DNA of 64,000 bases from positions 248,001-312,000 of the forward strand of contig CANKYU010000006.1 of NCBI GenBank assembly GCA_947488295.1. Reading direction: 5' to 3'. This DNA comes from an uncultured Anderseniella sp. GTDB lineage: Bacteria > Pseudomonadota > Alphaproteobacteria > Rhizobiales > Aestuariivirgaceae. The notes below the pieces were generated by a model. It was given only the letters and a program-made list of their open reading frames with translations. It searched no databases and was not told the origin of the DNA. The position numbers and the translations under genes are program-made. Positions within the stretch are counted from its first letter, which is position 1, and every line of letters begins with the position of its first letter. Below are positions 52,128 to 61,317 of this stretch, piece by piece.

Positions 52128-52730
52128 ATGGATGAAAACCTGATTGATCTTGGCGAGCATATCGTCTCCGAGCTGCAGGAGCTGGGGGTCACATATGCCA
52201 TGTCCCACGATGAGCTGACCCTGCATACCGCTGCCGGCAACGTAATCGATGTCCTGCGCTTTCTGCGTGATGATCCCAGTTGCCAGTTTGTCTGCTTCAT
52301 CGATATTTGTGGGGTTGACTATCCCGCCCGAGAGCAACGCTTTGACGTGGTTTATCACCTGCTCAGCCCGTATCAGAACACCCGTGTCCGGGTGAAAGTT
52401 CAGACTGACGAAGATACGCCCGTGCCAAGTGCCGTGGAAGTGTTTCCGGCTGCCAACTGGTTTGAGCGCGAAGCGTTTGATTTGTACGGTATCCTGTTTT
52501 CCGGCCACCCGGACCTGCGCCGCATCCTGACGGATTACGGTTTTGCCGGTCATCCGTTGCGCAAGGACTTCCCGATGACGGGTCACGTGGAGGTGCGCTA
52601 TGATGATGAAAAGAAAAAGGTTGTGTATGAGCCGGTGAAGCTGGTTCAGGAATTCCGCAATTTTGATTACCTCAGCCCGTGGGAAGGTACTGAATACGAA
52701 CTGCCCGGCGACGAAAAGGCGAAGAACTGA
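52128..52730 (+). CDS. nuoC: NADH-quinone oxidoreductase subunit C
   Basis: A 200-residue 30-kDa subunit in the peripheral arm. The start at 52128 (MDENLIDLGEHIV) is chosen over the longer open frame from 51936, which lies inside nuoB. Signature blocks are FIDICGVDYPAREQRFDVVYHLLS and ANWFEREAFDLYGILFSGHPDLRRILTDYGF. In this operon nuoC is separate from nuoD, unlike the E. coli fusion. Its stop overlaps the nuoD ATG by one base. Confidence 0.97.
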   Translation: MDENLIDLGEHIVSELQELGVTYAMSHDELTLHTAAGNVIDVLRFLRDDPSCQFVCFIDICGVDYPAREQRFDVVYHLLSPYQNTRVRVKVQTDEDTPVPSAVEVFPAANWFEREAFDLYGILFSGHPDLRRILTDYGFAGHPLRKDFPMTGHVEVRYDDEKKKVVYEPVKLVQEFRNFDYLSPWEGTEYELPGDEKAKN

Positions 52731-53920
52731 TGGGCGAGGCACAAGTCAGAAATTTCCACATCAACTTTGGACCGCAGCATCCTGCAGCACACGGCGTTTT
52801 GCGCCTTGTTCTGGAGCTGGACGGTGAGGTGGTGGAGCGGGTTGATCCGCACATCGGCCTTTTGCATCGCGGCACCGAGAAGCTGATCGAGGCCAAGACC
52901 TATCTGCAGGCGGTGCCGTATTTTGATCGCCTCGACTATGTCGCCCCGATGAACCAGGAGCATGCCTACGCTCTGGCTATCGAAAAACTGATGGGCATCA
53001 CTGTGCCTATTCGCGGGCAGCTCATCCGCGTGCTTTATTCCGAGATTGGCCGGATCCTGTCGCACCTGCTGAATGTGACCACCCAGGCCATGGACGTTGG
53101 CGCCTTGACCCCGCCGCTGTGGGGCTTCGAGGAACGCGAAAAGCTGATGGTGTTCTACGAACGCGCATCGGGTTCGCGCATGCATGCCGCATTCGTGCGC
53201 CCGGGCGGGGTGCATCAGGACCTGCCGCAGGACCTGATCGATGACATTGACGCTTTCTGCGATTATCATCCGAAGGTGCTCGATGACATTGAAGGCCTGC
53301 TCACGGAGAACCGGATTTTCAAGCAGCGCAATGTCGACATCGGCGTGGTGACGCTGGAAGAATGCTTCGCCTGGGGCTTCTCCGGCGTCATGGTTCGCGG
53401 CTCAGGTGCTGCCTGGGACCTGCGCAAGTCACAGCCTTACGAATGCTATTCGGACCTGGATTTTGACATTCCGATCGGCAAGAACGGCGACTGCTACGAC
53501 CGCTATCTGATCCGCATGGAAGAGATGCGCCAGTCGCTGAAGATCATGAAGCAGTGCATCAAGATGATGAACTCACCGGAAGGCCAGGGGCCTGTGTCGT
53601 CCATCGACGGCAAGGTGGTGCCGCCGTCGCGCGGTGAGATGAAGCGGTCGATGGAAGCGCTGATCCATCATTTCAAGCTTTATACCGAAGGCTTCAAGGT
53701 GCCTGAGGGCGATGTATATGCCTGCGTCGAGGCGCCCAAGGGCGAGTTTGGCGTCTACCTGGTGTCGGACGGGTCCAACAAGCCGTACCGCTGCAAGCTG
53801 CGCGCGCCTGGGTTTGCGCATCTGCAGGCGATGGATTTCATATGCCGTGGTCACATGCTGGCAGATGTGTCGGCAGTGCTCGGTTCTCTGGATATTGTGT
53901 TTGGTGAGGTCGACCGGTGA
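52730..53920 (+). CDS. nuoD: NADH-quinone oxidoreductase subunit D
   Basis: A 396-residue 49-kDa subunit forming the quinone site with NuoB. The [25 protein letters not shown] start holds the conserved histidines, and [18 protein letters not shown] and [25 protein letters not shown] are family blocks. It has a hydrogenase-like fold without the nickel ligands. The GTGA junction with nuoE shows coupling. Confidence 0.98.
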   Translation: [396 protein letters not shown]

Positions 53921-54969
53921 GTGTACGCCGCTTAGCAGATGATAGTGTTCAACCAGCCACGTTCGCCTTCACGGCGAAGAATTTGAGCTGGGCCAAGCAG
54001 ACCATCAAGAAATATCCCAAGGGCAAGCAGGTGTCCGCTGTCATCCCGGTGCTGTGGCGGGCGCAGGAACAGCACGACGGCTGGGTGTCGCGCGCTGCCA
54101 TGGAAGAAGTCGGTCGCATGCTGGACATGCCGTTTATCCGTGTCTACGAGATCGCGACATTCTATACCATGTTCCAGCTTGCGCCCGTCGGCAAGAAGGC
54201 ACATGTCCAGGTATGCGGCACGACGCCGTGCATGTTGCGCGGATCGGAAGACCTGATGGCCGTGTGCAAGCGCAAGATTGCCGAACAGCAGCACACACTG
54301 TCTGAAGACGGTGATTTTTCATGGGAAGAGGTTGAGTGCCTCGGGGCCTGCGTGAACGCGCCCATGATCCAGATTTTCGCCGATACGTATGAAGACCTGA
54401 CACCTGAGGCGATGGAAGACCTGCTCGACAAGATAGCCAAAGGGCAGAAAGTCCAGCCCGGTCCGCAGATTGACCGCATCATGTCGGCACCTGAAGGCGG
54501 TTTGACGTCGCTTGACGGGGAAATCGTGCCGGCGAAAAAGGCTGCACCGAAAAAAGCGCCGGCAAAGACGGCGAAGAAGGCTGCCCCGGCCAAAGCTGCC
54601 ACGGCGAAGAAAGCTCCGGCCAAAGCCGCTCCTGCGAAAAAGGCAGCCGGGAAAGCCCCGGCAAAACCGGCCAAGCCTGCGGCTGCAAAGAAAGCCGGGC
54701 CTGAGCGTCTTGCCAAGCCGAAAGGCAAGGCTGACGATCTCAAACTGATTTCAGGCGTTGGACCGAAACTGGAGCAGACGCTGAACAAGCTGGGCTTCTG
54801 GCATTTCGCACAGATCGGCAAATGGACAAAGAAGGACATTGCGATTGTCGATGACGAACTGTCCTTCAAGGGGCGCATTGAGCGCGATGACTGGGTGAAG
54901 CAGGCCAAGGCCCTGGCAAAAGGCGGCGAAGCTGAATACATCAAGGTATTCGGCAGGAAGCCGAGGTAG
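53917..54969 (+). CDS. nuoE: NADH-quinone oxidoreductase subunit E with C-terminal HhH domain
   Basis: A 350-residue protein about twice the usual NuoE length. Residues 20-185 are the thioredoxin-like [2Fe-2S] subunit, with ligands C100, C105 (CGTTPC), C141 and C145 (CLGAC). Residues 205-270 are a Lys/Ala/Pro low-complexity linker (KKAAPAKAATAKKAPAK). Residues 272-350 form a helix-hairpin-helix-like domain (LKLISGVGPKLEQTLNKLGFWHFAQI). The tail is known in other alphaproteobacterial NuoE proteins. Its function there is unknown. It uses GTG as start. Confidence 0.95.
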   Translation: MSVRRLADDSVQPATFAFTAKNLSWAKQTIKKYPKGKQVSAVIPVLWRAQEQHDGWVSRAAMEEVGRMLDMPFIRVYEIATFYTMFQLAPVGKKAHVQVCGTTPCMLRGSEDLMAVCKRKIAEQQHTLSEDGDFSWEEVECLGACVNAPMIQIFADTYEDLTPEAMEDLLDKIAKGQKVQPGPQIDRIMSAPEGGLTSLDGEIVPAKKAAPKKAPAKTAKKAAPAKAATAKKAPAKAAPAKKAAGKAPAKPAKPAAAKKAGPERLAKPKGKADDLKLISGVGPKLEQTLNKLGFWHFAQIGKWTKKDIAIVDDELSFKGRIERDDWVKQAKALAKGGEAEYIKVFGRKPR

Positions 54970-54975
54970 GACACC

Positions 54976-56283
54976 ATGCTGCAGGACAAAGACCGCATAT
55001 TCACAAATATCTACGGCCAGCACGATGTGGGCCTGAAAGGCGCCATGAGACGTGGTGCATGGGACGGCACCAAAAAGATGATCCAGCTGGGCCGTGACGG
55101 TGTCATCGACCAGGTGAAAGCATCCGGTCTTCGCGGTCGCGGCGGTGCCGGTTTTCCGACCGGCCTGAAATGGTCATTCATGCCCAAGCAGTCTGACGGG
55201 CGGCCGCACTATCTGGTGGTCAATGCCGACGAGTCGGAACCCGGCACCTGCAAAGACCGCGATATCATGCGCCACGATCCGCACACGCTTGTGGAAGGCT
55301 GTCTGATTGCCGGTTTCGCCATGGGCGCGAACGCCGGTTACATCTATGTGCGCGGTGAGTTTATTCGTGAGCGCGAGGCGCTCCAGCGCGCCATTGACGA
55401 AGCCTATGACGCCAAACTGATCGGCAAGAACAACAAGCATGGCTGGGATTTCGATCTCTATGTTCATCATGGTGCCGGTGCCTATATCTGCGGTGAGGAA
55501 ACCGCCCTCCTGGAAAGCCTCGAGGGCAAGAAGGGCCAGCCGCGCATGAAACCGCCGTTTCCTGCCAATGTCGGTCTTTACGGTGCGCCGACCACGGTCA
55601 ACAATGTGGAGTCGATTGCGGTTGTGCCGACAATCCTGCGACGCGGGCCGGACTGGTTTTCCGGTATCGGCAGGCCGAACAATGTCGGCACCAAGCTGTT
55701 TTGTATTTCGGGACACGTGAACAGGCCGTGCACGGTCGAAGAGGAAATGGGTATCCCGTTCCGCGAACTGATCGACCGGCACTGCGGCGGTATTCGCGGC
55801 GGATGGGACAACCTGAAGGCGGTTATCCCCGGCGGGTCGTCGGTGCCGTGCGTGCCGTGCGATGACATCCGCGACTGTCACATGGACTTCGACAGCCTGC
55901 GCGACCTGAAATCCGGGTTGGGCACTGCCGCCGTTATCGTGATGGACAACTCCACCGACATGATCAAGGCGATTGCGCGGCTTGCGTATTTTTACAAGCA
56001 CGAAAGCTGCGGCCAGTGCACACCGTGCCGTGAAGGCACCGGGTGGATGTGGCGTGTGCTGACCCGCATGGTTGAAGGCCGCGCCGAAAAACGCGAAATC
56101 GATATGCTGCTCGATGTGTCTTACCAGATTGAAGGTCATACGATTTGTGCACTGGGCGACGCTGCTGCCTGGCCGGTTCAGGGCCTGATCCGGCATTTCC
56201 GGCACGAAATCGAAGCGCGTATTGATGAATTTTCAGCTCGTCCGGATCCCGATGGGGTCGTGACGCGCGTGGCGGCGGAGTAA
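54976..56283 (+). CDS. nuoF: NADH-quinone oxidoreductase subunit F
   Basis: A 435-residue flavoprotein that takes hydride from NADH. The FMN/NADH site is in GRGGAGFPTGLKWSFMP and EDESEPGTCKDR-like residues (NADESEPGTCKDRDIM), and the [4Fe-4S] ligands lie in ESCGQCTPCREGTGW with the distal cysteine in HTICALGD. It starts 6 bases after nuoE. The next gene here is not nuoG but a small membrane protein gene. Confidence 0.98.
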   Translation: MLQDKDRIFTNIYGQHDVGLKGAMRRGAWDGTKKMIQLGRDGVIDQVKASGLRGRGGAGFPTGLKWSFMPKQSDGRPHYLVVNADESEPGTCKDRDIMRHDPHTLVEGCLIAGFAMGANAGYIYVRGEFIREREALQRAIDEAYDAKLIGKNNKHGWDFDLYVHHGAGAYICGEETALLESLEGKKGQPRMKPPFPANVGLYGAPTTVNNVESIAVVPTILRRGPDWFSGIGRPNNVGTKLFCISGHVNRPCTVEEEMGIPFRELIDRHCGGIRGGWDNLKAVIPGGSSVPCVPCDDIRDCHMDFDSLRDLKSGLGTAAVIVMDNSTDMIKAIARLAYFYKHESCGQCTPCREGTGWMWRVLTRMVEGRAEKREIDMLLDVSYQIEGHTICALGDAAAWPVQGLIRHFRHEIEARIDEFSARPDPDGVVTRVAAE

Positions 56284-56289
56284 AACGGC

Positions 56290-56622
56290 ATGACGCGCCA
56301 GGTCCAGATTCACTTCGCAATGTTGATAGCACTCGGCGCTATTTTCGTTGTGACGGCGCAGTATTTGCCAATAGGGGTCCGGGCCTATTCCGGAGGCCAG
56401 CTTATCAGCAGCTGTCCAAGCGGATTGCTCTTTATGATGGCATCAATTGCAGTGGGAGTTGCGGCATATTTTGCATCCACTGTCCTGAGTGAAAAAGCTC
56501 CTGACCAGGGGATGAAGGCTGGTTCGAGCGCAGTGTTCAATATCGCAATTTTCGTTATTGGTGTGTTGGCGGTATTCTTCACATCAGTAGCGTTCAACAC
56601 CGTCGGAGGTTTCTGCCGATGA
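56290..56622 (+). CDS. uncharacterised three-helix membrane protein inside the nuo operon
   Basis: A 110-residue protein six bases after nuoF. Helices are at about residues 9-28, 45-65 and 82-102, with a short polar loop (LSEKAPDQGMKAGSS) and a C-terminal GGFCR. It resembles no complex I core or known accessory subunit by eye. Paracoccus denitrificans carries several unknown reading frames in its nuo operon, so inserted small genes are known in this group. A role in assembly or regulation is only a suggestion. The composition looks less GC-rich than nuoF and nuoG. Confidence 0.85.
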   Translation: MTRQVQIHFAMLIALGAIFVVTAQYLPIGVRAYSGGQLISSCPSGLLFMMASIAVGVAAYFASTVLSEKAPDQGMKAGSSAVFNIAIFVIGVLAVFFTSVAFNTVGGFCR

Positions 56623-56684
56623 TGGGTCTGAACTCAATATCTACGGACTGGCTTTCTGCCATTAAGGTACACAACGATGCCTAA
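56619..56684 (+). CDS. candidate 21-residue ORF bridging into nuoG
   Basis: Starts ATG-ATG at 56619, overlapping the stop of the preceding gene (ATGA), and stops at TAA 56682-56684, eight bases into nuoG. A strong GGAGG lies 9 bases upstream (56605-56609). The peptide is MMGLNSISTDWLSAIKVHND and then A. It may couple ribosome flow into nuoG, or simply be a leftover leader. It is too short to claim as a functional protein. Confidence 0.35.
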   Translation: MMGLNSISTDWLSAIKVHNDA

Positions 56685-58758
56685 GCTCATAGTTGATGGA
56701 CAAGAGATCGAGGTTGAAAACGGCACCACGCTGATCCAGGCGTGTGAGGCTGCCGGTGCCGAGATTCCAAGGTTTTGCTATCACGAGCGCCTGTCGATTG
56801 CCGGCAATTGCCGCATGTGCCTGGTCGAAGTGAAAGGCGCGCCCAAGCCGCAGGCCTCGTGCGCCATGTCCGTCAACGATCTGCGCCCCGGTCCGGAAGG
56901 TCAGCCGCCGGAAGTGCGCACCAATTCGCCGTTGGTCAAAAAGGCCCGCGAGGGCGTCATGGAATTCCTGCTGATCAACCATCCGCTGGATTGCCCGATC
57001 TGTGATCAGGGCGGTGAGTGCGACCTGCAGGACCAGGCCATGGCTTATGGAATCGACAAGAACCGCTTTGACGAAAACAAGCGCGCGGTCGAGGACAAGT
57101 ATATCGGCCCGCTGGTCAAGACCACCATGACCCGCTGCATCCAGTGCACCCGCTGCGTGCGGTTTACCACCGAGGTCGCCGGCATTGAAGAACTCGGCGC
57201 CATTGGCCGCGGTGAGGACATGGAGATCACCACCTATCTCGAGCAGGCCATGACGTCGGAAATGCAGGGCAATGTGATTGACCTGTGCCCGGTCGGCGCA
57301 CTGACATCGGCACCGTACGAGTTCAAGGCGCGTCCCTGGGAACTGCGCAAGACTGAAACTGTTGATGTGATGGATGCCGTCGGCTCGGCTATCCGGGTCG
57401 ATGCCCGCGGTCGCGAAGTCATGCGTGTGCTGCCGAGGCTCAATGAAGACGTCAACGAGGAGTGGATTTCCGACAAGTCGCGGTTCATCTGGGACGGGCT
57501 GCGTTCACAGCGTCTCGACAAACCCTACATTCGTGAGAACGGCAAACTCCGCGCTGCAAGCTGGGATGAAGCCTTTGACCTCATCGCCTCAAAGCTGAAG
57601 GCGGCCGGACCGGACAAGACTGCGGCGCTGGTCGGCGATCTGTGCGGTACCGAGGAAGTGTTCGCCCTGAAGAAGCTGATGGAGGCTCTCGAGGTCAAGA
57701 ATCTGGATTGCCGGGAGGCAGGCTCTCCGCTGGGCGCTGCAGGCGGGCGCGCCGGCTATATTTTCAATTCGACCATTGCCGGCATTGAAGACGCTGATGC
57801 CATCATGCTGATCGGCACCAATCCACGGCTCGAAGCCCCGGTGCTCAATGCCCGTATCCGCAAGCGCTATCTCGCAGGTGATTGTACGATCGGTGTTATC
57901 GGTGAACGGGCTGATCTGACATATCCGTACACCTATCTGGGTGACGGGCCGGCAGCATTGGCGGATCTGGCCAAACACAAGAAATCCCGGGCGAAACGCC
58001 CCATGTTCATCATTGGCCAGGGTGCGTTGTCGCGGCCGGATGGCGCAGTGGTGCTGGCAACCGCCATGCAGGCCGCAAGCTCGATCGGCGTTATCAGGAA
58101 GGACTGGAACGGTTTCAATGTGCTGCACACGGCAGCGGGCAGGGTAGGCGCGCTGGATGTCTGTGCCCTGCCAACGCTTCCCGGTGGCAAGGATACTGCA
58201 GGAATACTGAAGGCGGCACAGGCCGGAAGCGTTGAGGTCGTCTACCTGCTTGGTGTCGACGAGATCGACATGAGCGAGCTTGGGGAGGCCTTTGTGGTCT
58301 ATCAGGGCAGCCATGGCGACGCTGGCGCCCATCGTGCAGACGTGATCCTGCCGGGTGCCACCTACACCGAAAAATCTGCAACTTACGTAAACACCGAAGG
58401 GCGTCCGCAAATGGCGCGCCGTGCCAATTTCCCTCCGGGCGATGCGCGCGAAGACTGGGCCATCATCCGCGCCCTGGCAGGCAGGATGGAAGTATCTCTC
58501 GGTTTTGACAATCTGGAGCATTTGCGTGCGTCGATGTACAAGGCGGCACCGCAGCTTGCTGCACTGGACACTGTGGAGCCTGCCGATGCGGGGGCTCTGG
58601 ATGCACTTGCACAGGTCAAGGGCAAGATGACATCGAAGGGATTTGCATCTCCGGTTACTGATTTTTACATGACCAATCCAATAGCGCGTGCATCCGGCAT
58701 CATGGCGGAATGCTCGTCATTGCGGGCGGGTCAGCACAAGCTGGCGGCGGCGGAGTAG
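56677..58758 (+). CDS. nuoG: NADH-quinone oxidoreductase subunit G
   Basis: A 693-residue peripheral subunit. The N-terminal ferredoxin domain has RFCYHERLSIAGNCRMCLVE and SCAM for [2Fe-2S]; then CPICDQGGECDLQD and RCIQCTRCVRFTTEVAG hold the [4Fe-4S] ligands, with DLCPVGALTS. The remainder is a molybdopterin-oxidoreductase-like fold that keeps no molybdenum. It is shorter than the E. coli protein (about 900 residues), as in most alphaproteobacteria. Confidence 0.98.
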   Translation: MPKLIVDGQEIEVENGTTLIQACEAAGAEIPRFCYHERLSIAGNCRMCLVEVKGAPKPQASCAMSVNDLRPGPEGQPPEVRTNSPLVKKAREGVMEFLLINHPLDCPICDQGGECDLQDQAMAYGIDKNRFDENKRAVEDKYIGPLVKTTMTRCIQCTRCVRFTTEVAGIEELGAIGRGEDMEITTYLEQAMTSEMQGNVIDLCPVGALTSAPYEFKARPWELRKTETVDVMDAVGSAIRVDARGREVMRVLPRLNEDVNEEWISDKSRFIWDGLRSQRLDKPYIRENGKLRAASWDEAFDLIASKLKAAGPDKTAALVGDLCGTEEVFALKKLMEALEVKNLDCREAGSPLGAAGGRAGYIFNSTIAGIEDADAIMLIGTNPRLEAPVLNARIRKRYLAGDCTIGVIGERADLTYPYTYLGDGPAALADLAKHKKSRAKRPMFIIGQGALSRPDGAVVLATAMQAASSIGVIRKDWNGFNVLHTAAGRVGALDVCALPTLPGGKDTAGILKAAQAGSVEVVYLLGVDEIDMSELGEAFVVYQGSHGDAGAHRADVILPGATYTEKSATYVNTEGRPQMARRANFPPGDAREDWAIIRALAGRMEVSLGFDNLEHLRASMYKAAPQLAALDTVEPADAGALDALAQVKGKMTSKGFASPVTDFYMTNPIARASGIMAECSSLRAGQHKLAAAE

Positions 58759-58767
58759 GGCATTGTC

Positions 58768-59802
58768 ATGAACGAAATACTCCTCACTGTCGGGTTCATC
58801 GTGCTGCAGTCGCTGGCGTTGCTGATCGCTGTACTGGTCATCGTGGCATACCTGGTTTACGCCGACCGCAAGATCTGGGCGGCCGTTCAGATGCGCCGCG
58901 GCCCGAACGTGGTCGGACCGTGGGGGCTGTTCCAGTCATTCGCCGACATGCTGAAATTCGTCTTCAAGGAAGTTGTCATTCCCGACGGCGCCAACAAGGG
59001 CGTCTTCCTGATTGCGCCACTGGTGACCTGTATCCTGGCGCTTTCGGCCTGGGTTGTCGTACCGGTCAATGCCGGGTGGGTGGTCGCCGACATCAATGTG
59101 GGTATTCTGTTCCTGTTCGCCATTTCATCCCTGGGGGTCTATGGCGTCATCATGGGCGGCTGGGCCTCCAACTCCAAATATCCTTTCCTGGGCGCGCTGC
59201 GCTCGGCGGCGCAAATGGTGTCTTATGAAGTCTCCATCGGTTTCGTCATCATCACAGTCTTGTTGTGTGCAGGCACTTTGAATCTGTCCGGGATCGTGAT
59301 GAGCCAGTCAACCGGCATCGGAACCTGGCTGGGCTTGCCGGGATCGTTCCTGGACTGGTACTGGCTGCCGCTGCTGCCGATGTTCGTGGTGTTTTTCATT
59401 TCGGCGCTGGCGGAGACCAACCGCCCGCCGTTTGATCTGCCCGAAGCAGAATCGGAACTGGTGGCCGGGTTCATGGTTGAATACTCATCGACACCGTACA
59501 TGCTGTTCATGCTCGGCGAGTATGTGTCGATTTCGCTGATGTGCGCCATGACGGCCATTCTGTTTCTCGGCGGCTGGCTGCCGCCGATTGATGTGGTGCC
59601 GTTTACCTGGGTGCCCGGCGTGTTCTGGTTCATGGCCAAGGTGTTCCTTGTGTTCTTCATGTTTGCCATGGTCAAGGCATTCGTCCCGCGCTACCGCTAT
59701 GACCAGCTGATGCGTCTGGGCTGGAAAGTGTTTCTGCCGATTTCACTTGGCTGGGTTGTCGTGACCGCAGGTGTTATAACCGCCTTTGGCGTGGCCCCTT
59801 GA
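58768..59802 (+). CDS. nuoH: NADH-quinone oxidoreductase subunit H
   Basis: A 344-residue membrane subunit with about eight helices, joining the arm to the pump. Signature stretches are ADRKIWAAVQMRRGPNVVGPWGLFQSFADMLKF and ETNRPPFDLPEAESELVAGFMVEYSS, whose acidic residues face the quinone channel. It starts 9 bases after nuoG. Confidence 0.98.
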   Translation: MNEILLTVGFIVLQSLALLIAVLVIVAYLVYADRKIWAAVQMRRGPNVVGPWGLFQSFADMLKFVFKEVVIPDGANKGVFLIAPLVTCILALSAWVVVPVNAGWVVADINVGILFLFAISSLGVYGVIMGGWASNSKYPFLGALRSAAQMVSYEVSIGFVIITVLLCAGTLNLSGIVMSQSTGIGTWLGLPGSFLDWYWLPLLPMFVVFFISALAETNRPPFDLPEAESELVAGFMVEYSSTPYMLFMLGEYVSISLMCAMTAILFLGGWLPPIDVVPFTWVPGVFWFMAKVFLVFFMFAMVKAFVPRYRYDQLMRLGWKVFLPISLGWVVVTAGVITAFGVAP

Positions 59803-59824
59803 GGATGAATGGAAAGTTGAAACC

Positions 59825-60313
59825 ATGAAACTTGCTCAAGCTGCCAAATCATTGTTCCTGAAGGAATTCATCGACGCGTTTTTCATGTCGATGCGGTACT
59901 TCTTTGCGCCCAAGGCAACCATCAACTATCCGTTTGAAAAAGGACCGGTAAGCCCGCGTTTTCGTGGTGAGCATGCCCTGCGCCGTTATCCCAACGGCGA
60001 GGAACGCTGCATTGCCTGCAAATTGTGTGAGGCGATCTGCCCGGCCCAGGCGATTACCATTGAAGCCGGGCCGCGCCGCAATGACGGCACCCGCCGCACC
60101 ACGCGGTACGACATCGACATGGTCAAGTGCATCTATTGCGGATTTTGCCAGGAAGCCTGCCCGGTGGATGCCATCGTGGAAGGCCCGAACTTTGAGTTTG
60201 CTACCGAGACACGTGAGGAACTGCTGTTCGACAAGGACAAGCTGCTGGCCAACGGCGACCGGTGGGAACGTGAAATTGCAGCGAATATGGCTGCGGATGC
60301 ACCGTATCGCTGA
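59825..60313 (+). CDS. nuoI: NADH-quinone oxidoreductase subunit I
   Basis: A 162-residue ferredoxin-like subunit with two [4Fe-4S] clusters. The ligands are CIACKLCEAICP and CIYCGFCQEACP. The start at 59825 (MKLAQAAKSLFLKEF) follows GGAAAG; an open frame from 59786 would add 13 residues before it. It passes electrons from NuoG toward NuoB. Confidence 0.97.
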   Translation: MKLAQAAKSLFLKEFIDAFFMSMRYFFAPKATINYPFEKGPVSPRFRGEHALRRYPNGEERCIACKLCEAICPAQAITIEAGPRRNDGTRRTTRYDIDMVKCIYCGFCQEACPVDAIVEGPNFEFATETREELLFDKDKLLANGDRWEREIAANMAADAPYR

Positions 60314-60372
60314 TCCGGGTGCGCTGAACGAGAATTAAGGCCGGTTGGTCCGGCAAGACAGGGGTTGAAGAG

Positions 60373-60987
60373 ATGGCAGTAACTGCCGCGTTTTTCTATC
60401 TATTTGCTGCCATTGCAATTGCATCGGCCGTGATGGTGATTGCCTCGCGCAATCCGGTCCATTCAGTGCTGTTTCTGATCCTGACGTTCTTCAACGCCTC
60501 AGGCCTGTTCATCCTGCTGGGAGCTGAATTCCTGGCCATGATCCTGGTGGTTGTTTATGTGGGCGCGGTAGCGGTGTTGTTCCTGTTCGTCGTGATGATG
60601 CTGGACATCGACTTTTCAGAATTGCGCGAAGGCATGTTGACCTATGCGCCGTTTGGCATGGTGGTCGGCTTGATCCTGTTTACCGAACTGGCTCTGGTGC
60701 TGGGTGTGTGGGCGTTCTCGCCGGAAGCCGCAGGCGCGCTGGCAGCGCCGGCACCGGCGGCCAGCGTTGCCACCAATACCGAGGCGCTCGGGCAATTGCT
60801 GTACACCCGTTACATCTACTACTTCCAGGCTGCAGGGCTTGTGCTGCTGGTGGCCATGATTGGCGCTATCGTACTGACGCTGCGCCATAAGGAGGGCGTC
60901 AAGCGCCAGAACATTTCAGACCAGGTGGCGCGGGGTCCGGCAACGGCCGTCGAAGTCCGCAAGGTCAAGCCGGGGCAGGGGATTTAA
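60373..60987 (+). CDS. nuoJ: NADH-quinone oxidoreductase subunit J
   Basis: A 204-residue membrane subunit with five helices. LGAEFLAMILVVVYVGAVAVLFLFVVMMLDI is the broken third helix that links the quinone site to the pumps. The Pro/Ala-rich loop (LAAPAPAASVATN) is specific to this protein. GTTGAAGAG precedes the ATG at 60373, a modest ribosome-binding site. Four bases separate it from nuoK. Confidence 0.97.
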   Translation: MAVTAAFFYLFAAIAIASAVMVIASRNPVHSVLFLILTFFNASGLFILLGAEFLAMILVVVYVGAVAVLFLFVVMMLDIDFSELREGMLTYAPFGMVVGLILFTELALVLGVWAFSPEAAGALAAPAPAASVATNTEALGQLLYTRYIYYFQAAGLVLLVAMIGAIVLTLRHKEGVKRQNISDQVARGPATAVEVRKVKPGQGI

Positions 60988-60990
60988 ACC

Positions 60991-61299
60991 ATGACTATCG
61001 GACTGGGACATTACCTCACAGTGGCGGCGATCATTTTCACTATCGGGATCTTCGGCATTTTCCTGAACCGCAAGAACGTGATCATCATCTTGATGTCGAT
61101 CGAGCTGATGCTGCTGTCGGTCAACATCAATCTGGTGGCATTCTCCTCATTCCTCAATGACATGGTCGGCCAGGTGTTTGCGCTTCTGGTCCTGACCGTT
61201 GCTGCCGGTGAGGCTGCTATCGGGTTGGCCATACTGGTTACCTACTTCCGCAACCGTGGGTCTATCGCGGTTGAAGACATCAACATGATGAAGGGCTGA
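60991..61299 (+). CDS. nuoK: NADH-quinone oxidoreductase subunit K
   Basis: A 102-residue, three-helix membrane subunit of MnhC-like type. MSIELMLLSVNINLVAFSSF holds the first conserved glutamate and VLTVAAGEAAIGLAILVTYFR the second; both take part in proton transfer. The length is standard. Confidence 0.97.
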   Translation: MTIGLGHYLTVAAIIFTIGIFGIFLNRKNVIIILMSIELMLLSVNINLVAFSSFLNDMVGQVFALLVLTVAAGEAAIGLAILVTYFRNRGSIAVEDINMMKG

Positions 61300-61317
61300 C
61301 GGGAAAAGTTTGACGCC

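Noticed and set aside
55174..56205. 343-codon minus-strand frame antisense to nuoF
   Set aside because: Mirrors the strongly conserved NuoF coding strand. The translation shows no domain.
57589..58521. 310-codon minus-strand frame antisense to nuoG
   Set aside because: Same reason: codon structure follows NuoG on the plus strand.
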